64,000 bases of DNA from Alviniconcha marisindica. Taxonomy: Eukaryota; Mollusca; Gastropoda; Provannidae. Shown piece after piece: positions 59,033 through 64,000 of the stretch; position 1 is the stretch's first letter, and the number at the start of each line of letters is the position of its first letter. A model generated the notes under the pieces. That model was not told where the DNA came from. It searched no databases and was given only the letters and a program-made list of their open reading frames with translations. A program made the translations under genes and the position numbers. Location of the stretch: positions 48,898 to 112,897 of the forward strand of contig JABMCL010000337.1 in the NCBI GenBank assembly GCA_018857735.1. The letters are read 5' to 3'.

Positions 59033-59565
59033 CTTTGCGTAGAGAAATGAGTCTTTTTAAGACGTGTTTTTACTGTCCAACAGGTGGAAAAGACCCAAAC
59101 ACAAACTCCGGATTAACGATTTTGTATCAAAATGCCCCGTTGATTTTGTTTTGAAGTATCGGGCCTCGGGCCCTTTGTTTATAGTACAATTCGTGTTCGT
59201 GAAGATAACGCCGAAAATGTCTATAACGTTAGCCTCCTACACACACACACACACACGTGCGCGCGAGCGCGCAGGCACACAGTAAGTTGACTATTTCAGT
59301 TCACGAAAGGGGCAGCAATATCTGTTATCAGCTATTGCGCCCAAACGACCCGACATCACCTCACATCCCATGGTAGTCATCATTTCATCATGAAACTGAA
59401 AACTTAAACCCGACTGGGAATGACAAAACAGCGCGAGCGGCAACCGACACTGCACTGTGGGATGTTGTGTGTGTGTGTGTAGTCCCAATGGTGAAGTTCC
59501 CATGGGGAAATAGACCCATCCATAGCTCCGTCCCTTTCCCGCTGTTACCGCGAGGTATCGTACAA

Positions 59566-59900
59566 GCCGCGGCCGGCAAAAGGGCTAGCGGTAAGGCGTT
59601 GGGCTGGTAAGCATGCATAGAAGGGCCTCAGCTCGACGCCGCTTCGCCGCTCTTTCTCTTCAAAAAGGTTGTGGTTTTGTGGATACTTTCTTGTGATTTG
59701 TCCCTCACAATTAATGAAACATTAAAATGGCTATCATCGCTGCCCATCTTAATTCGGGAGTCATTCTGTTGGTGACAGTGTAGCGATAGGTATATAATCT
59801 CCCTCTTCCCCCACCTCCATACTCCTTCCGCCTCCTTCTCCCCGTCCCTAGTAAGCCTTATGGTTTCTGTAGACGTTAAGCACCATGTTTACTTACAAAA
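59566..59900 (+). repeat. tRNA-derived SINE, family A, copy 3
   Basis: It has a diverged head (GGCTAGCGGTAAGGC), the shared body CCCTCACAATTAATGAAACA and TTAAAATGGCTATCATCGCT, then the family tail AGCCTTATGGTTTCTGTAGA and ACCATGTTTACTTAC. It is full length like copy 2. Confidence 0.87.
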
Positions 59901-60800
59901 GGGCTTCCTCTAGGAAAGCAACCAATTCACCGCGGTCACTTCCAGATAACATATGTTTCTTTCCTGCATGACAGTGAGAAGATTTCCAAAACTACAATAG
60001 GGTCGAGTCTCACAGATATTCTCGTGTTTTGGGACGACCTCAAAGTGTTTGAACCACATGAAGGAGACTCGACTGCAAGTGACAGTCCGATGCTACAGAT
60101 CGATGCGAAAGAACGAAGCCCCAGATAGACTTTCGTTTTATCGGCACACTAGGCAAGACAGAAAATCATCGAAAATCACGCCACACGCTGTCTGCCTAAA
60201 AATGAGGGGTAGACTGACACCCTAAAAAACAAAACAAGCGCTGAAACAAGCAGAGAAAGAAACTGAACGCCAACGCCTGTGGCAAAAAAGGCAAAGAAGG
60301 AAACTGAACGCAAATGCCTGTGCCCCCCCCCAAAAAAGCCAAAGAAAGAAGCTGAACACAAAAGCCTGCGCCAAAATTATAAAGAAAGACGAAACAACAC
60401 AATTGCCAGTGTTAAACGAAAAATGGCTGCCCTAATCAGGCAAGCGAATAAATGAAACCAAATGGCCAGACAGAAGGGATGGTGAAAATGACGAAGAAAG
60501 ATAAAGGAGAAAGAAGGATGGAAGAAAATCCACTACTCCCACCCGATCGAAAACCGTACATAGTAACTAACTGTCCCTGACAGCATGCAGTGTTACAAAG
60601 GCTGGAAATGCGTAATCCATGCGGCACACAATACAAACCACACAACGATGCTAATAAGCACTGGGCAATAGCCGCCCACGAAGTACCCTCATAAAAAAAA
60701 TCAGGCGGTAAATGAGGCGGGCTGGGGAGCTGGGAGGGGTTGAATTGTGGAATTATGGGTAGATGAAGGACTGGCACACATCTGATGACCACCTTGTGCA
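59901..60800. other. Intergenic, unassigned
   Basis: A roughly 57-bp phrase GAAAGAAACTGAACGCCAAC ... AAAAAAGGCAAAGAAGG is repeated about three times at 60240-60400. The long minus-strand frame at 60436-60843 resembles no family I know. Confidence 0.5.
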
Positions 60801-60834
60801 GTCTACCTCTGTGTCCCACTCCATCGCCTCTGAC

Positions 60835-62724
60835 TATATGCATGCGTCACTCTGACAAAACAAAAAAACTTGTTCACAAAGCCAAAACTACTTACTATGG
60901 TAATAAGATCAACGAGAGCCTGTCATGTAAACAACTGTTCAGTGTGGCTATAACCAACTGCTCGGAAACAAAAAGCCATCACCTCTTTTAACAGTCTTTC
61001 CTCTGATTAATTTTCCAAAACGCTTTCCCGACTTTTTCAAAAACAAGATTGAAACTATCAGAAATAAAGTTGATGTCCTTTTATCTAACCCATCTGATTG
61101 CACTGAATTTTCTTTCTATGGCAGACCCCACACTCATTTCAGACCTGTAACTTTGTCAGACGCACCATATTCAGCTCACATTAAAAAACATGTGAACTAA
61201 ATGCGTTTCCTACTCCTCTGTTACTTGAATGCCTTGACTCTTTGTTACTTTGCATTACTGCTGTATTCAACAACTTCGAATCTGCTGTTTTACCATCTGT
61301 CTACAAGTCTGCTCTAGTTAAACCCTTCTTTAAAAAAACTGTCCCTTGACCCCAATGACTTAAAGAACTACCGCCATGTGTCAAATTGATCTTTTCTGTC
61401 AAAAGTCTGAGAAAGAATCGTTCTGACTCAGCTAAATGAACACCTGAACCACGACAACCTTCTCAGTCCTCTTCAGTCAGCCTACAGACCCAACCACAGC
61501 ACTGAAACAGCCCTGCTCAGGGTTGTTAACGACCTTCTAACAGCTACGGACAACAACAAGATATGCATTATGACACTCTTAAATCTTTCGGCAGCCTTCG
61601 ATACAATAGCTCATCAACTTCTCCTTACTCGACTTCAACACTCGTTTGGCATTTCTGGCTCAGCTCTGTTTGGGTTTTCGTCTTATCTTTGTAACAGAAC
61701 ACACGCAGTTACCATAAATAGTCTGCAATCTCAGCATACCACGCTCTGTTATGGTGTTCCCCAGGATTCTGTACTGGGCCCTGTGCTTTTCATACTCTAC
61801 ACTCAACCTCTCTTTGACCTAGTAAGCAAGCACGCAGTCAATCACCATGTTTTCGCAGATGACAACTAACTCTACAAGATTAGTACACGAGACGCAATTC
61901 ACCAGTCGATAGAAACTTTCCTGAGTTGCACTACGGATGTCAAATCTTAGATGACCGCAAATAAACTTCAACTAAATGACAACAAAACCGAAGCCATGAT
62001 CATATATAATGAAATATAATGTCTATCCACAGTCCTTTGCCGTCCGTCATTCACATCGGAGACGCCGGTGTCCCATTTGTGTTATCTGTTAAAAATCTCG
62101 GTGTAACCCTGGTTTCAAATTTCAGCATGTCTCAACACATAAGCAAAACGTGCAAAGCCGCGTGCATACAAATCAGGCATATAAGTTCCATACGAGACCT
62201 TGTGACTACTCAAGCAACCCAAACCCTTGTATGCTCTCTTGTCCTCTCTCGGTTAGACTACTGTTACTCTTTACTTTCAGGCTGCCCTCAGTACTTATTA
62301 GACAAACTTCAAAAAGTTCAGAATGCAGTAGCAAGGCTTGTGTGTAAAGCTAAGAAAGCTGACCACATCCATCCTATTCTTGAAACGCTGCATTGGCTAC
62401 CAGTAACACATCGCATTCAATACAAAATGTCAACTATCTGCTTCAGTTTCACCTCTGTAACACCCCCTCATTATCTGTCCGATGTCCTTCAACCTTATAC
62501 TCCAGCAGGACAGTTACGATCCTCATCCGACACATGAGCATTTGTTACCCCTCGTGTAACAAAACACTTGGTGAAAGACCGTTTTCTTGCGCTGGCTCTT
62601 CTGTTTGGAACAATTTGCCTCAATCAATCCGCCACTCTGATTCTACCTCTTCTTTTAAAGCCGCCCTCAAAACGCACCTTGTCAATAACTATTTTTATAC
62701 TGTCTTTTTCGCGCGCGCGCGTGC

Positions 62725-62768
<44 letters not shown>

Positions 62769-62880
62769 GTAAAGCGCCCTGTGCTCCCACATTGGGCGGT
62801 AGATGGGCGCTCTAGAAATCCTCTTTATTATCTTTATTATTATCATCATTCTTCTTCTTCTTATTGTTATTATTAATGTG
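60835..62880 (+). mobile_element. Degenerate LINE (CR1/Jockey-like) ORF2 3' half and 3' tail
   Basis: Reading across frames: VHKAKTTYYGNKINES (about 60870), NDLKNYRHVSNLIF (about 61350), LLNLSAAFDTIAHQLLL (61575, RT block 3), LQSQHTTLCYGVPQDSVLGP (61735, block 4, with D for the usual G), HVFADD (61847, catalytic block 5), VKNLGVTLVSNFSMSQHI (62085), LVLSRLDYCYSLLSGCP (62246), and RPFSCAGSSVWNNLPQSIR (62575) before the C terminus. At least four frameshifts or stops break it. The tail AAAGCGCCCTGTGCTCCCAC, with GGCGCTCTAGAAATCC and TTATTATT, is typical of CR1/L2-type 3' ends. The 5' half and endonuclease are absent. Confidence 0.88.
62711..62764. repeat. (CG)n(TG)n microsatellite in the LINE 3' region
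   Basis: CG and TG units directly after the LINE C-terminal coding end. Confidence 0.95.
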
Positions 62881-63480
62881 ATGAGACTATTTTCTTTATT
62901 GTCTATTGCTACTTCTCATACGGTACATGTACATTATTTTCCTTGTGTATTGTTAGTTGCCATATATGTTTTGTTTTCTTCAGCACGATATCTTTCATAT
63001 TTTTCTCAATTAACGTTGAAAATGTCGGAGAATGTTCAGTAAGGAAGTAAGTAACTTGGTGTTTTACGCCCAGTCAGCCACTACGGTTATATCAGGGCGA
63101 AGGAGAATGTTGAAAAGTGCAGTGAATTTGTGTAGATCAGAGAATAACGCTAGGCCTAAAAGTTGTCTATTAGTATTGATTATTATTGTGAAGTCACAAC
63201 GAAAACGGACCAAAACAAGGCTACACAGAGAAAGAAACAAAAATGGAGAGTGACTGAAATCGGGAAGGAAAAAAAATGAAACAAAAAGACGGGGAATTAA
63301 ACAAAATCCCAACTGCTGGCAATGGCACAGAGAGAGAACGAACGAACGAACGAACGATTTTTTTAAATTAACGATGGTAAAGGAATAAGTACAATATACT
63401 TTTTTTCATCCAGCCCTCGGGCAAAAACAAAAAACAACAACAACAAAAACAAAATAATATAAAACTCCAAAACTCATATT
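62881..63480. other. Intergenic with short dispersed repeat
   Basis: GTAAGTAACTTGGTGTTTTA with CGCCCAGTCAGCC (63049-63075) matches 19311 and, inverted, 49457. CAGAGAATAACGCTAGGCC (about 63138) resembles repeat tails at 35143 and 38297. (CGAA)n lies at about 63338-63356. Confidence 0.55.
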
Positions 63481-63485
63481 AACTA

Positions 63486-63662
<177 letters not shown>

Positions 63663-64000
63663 GTAAAATGAAGAGCATGCATGTATGTATAATATACATA
63701 TCTAACACATCATACTCACAAATATTGAGAATATAAATGTTCAAATCATGTTCAAAATCAAAGAAACAGTGCACATATCCTTAATCAATGTTTGTTGTGA
63801 TTTTTTCCATTAAGTACTGTTTAAATGTTTTTTAAATGCTTTGTGATCTGACAAAATTTTAATTGATAATGGTAAATTGTTCCATAGGTTTCCCCCGGAA
63901 TACATCAAGCTACATTTAAATAAATCTAATCTAGGACGGGGTATACAAGTTGTGTGAATGTCTGTTCTGATTTGAATGAAAGTTTAATTTTAGATTTGAT
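63663..64000. other. Window edge, unassigned
   Basis: AT-rich sequence; GGTAAATTGTTCCATAGGTT faintly resembles 57848-57862 in phrase only. Confidence 0.4.

Overview
This is a 64 kb piece of a repeat-rich animal nuclear genome. It has large introns with GT-AG splice sites, very long CA/GA/CT microsatellites, poly-G/poly-C runs, many minisatellites, tRNA-derived SINEs, non-LTR and LTR retrotransposons, a DIRS-type tyrosine-recombinase element and TIR elements. No bacterial-style operon, CRISPR array or rRNA is visible. The protein similarity of the gene and the character of the LINE and SINE families suggest a lophotrochozoan, most likely a gastropod mollusc. That assignment is an inference from recalled family resemblance, not a database result.

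The left half (about 1-33.9 kb) holds one recognisable gene on the + strand: the 3' part of ATG16L1, the autophagy protein that joins ATG12-ATG5 and directs LC3/ATG8 lipidation. I can define 15 coding exons from 996 to the stop codon at 33908-33910. Their splice phases agree at every junction and together they encode 478 residues: the second half of the N-terminal helix/coiled coil, a short linker and a complete seven-bladed C-terminal WD40 propeller. The N-terminal ATG5-binding exons lie upstream of the window, except perhaps one weak candidate at 257-304.

The introns carry most of the unusual structure. They contain a 65-bp minisatellite next to the first clear exon; two head-to-tail partial LTR retrotransposon 3' ends (2.7-6.65 kb); 79-bp and 43-bp minisatellites and a Harbinger-like MITE with TTA target duplication (9.6-11.5 kb); and an internally deleted DIRS element with a foldback element inside its gag (14.5-17.25 kb). 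They also contain a 52-bp tandem array that duplicates the end of a WD40 exon together with its splice donor 12 more times (20.57-21.25 kb), and two adjacent TIR elements in the 10-kb last intron (24.7-29.2 kb).

The right half (about 34-64 kb) has no gene I can support. It is a mosaic of SINE copies, a degenerate I-like LINE fragment (46.4-47.65 kb, minus), a second foldback element with 9-bp flanking repeats (45.66-46.2 kb), a local A-B-A'-B' duplication (42.2-44.5 kb), two more 1.25-kb LTRs in opposite orientation (50.3-51.6 kb minus; 53.9-55.15 kb plus), a degenerate CR1/Jockey-like LINE 3' half (60.8-62.9 kb, plus) and very long simple repeats, including a higher-order (TC)n array at 49.8-50.2 kb. 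Most open reading frames in this half are artefacts of simple repeats.
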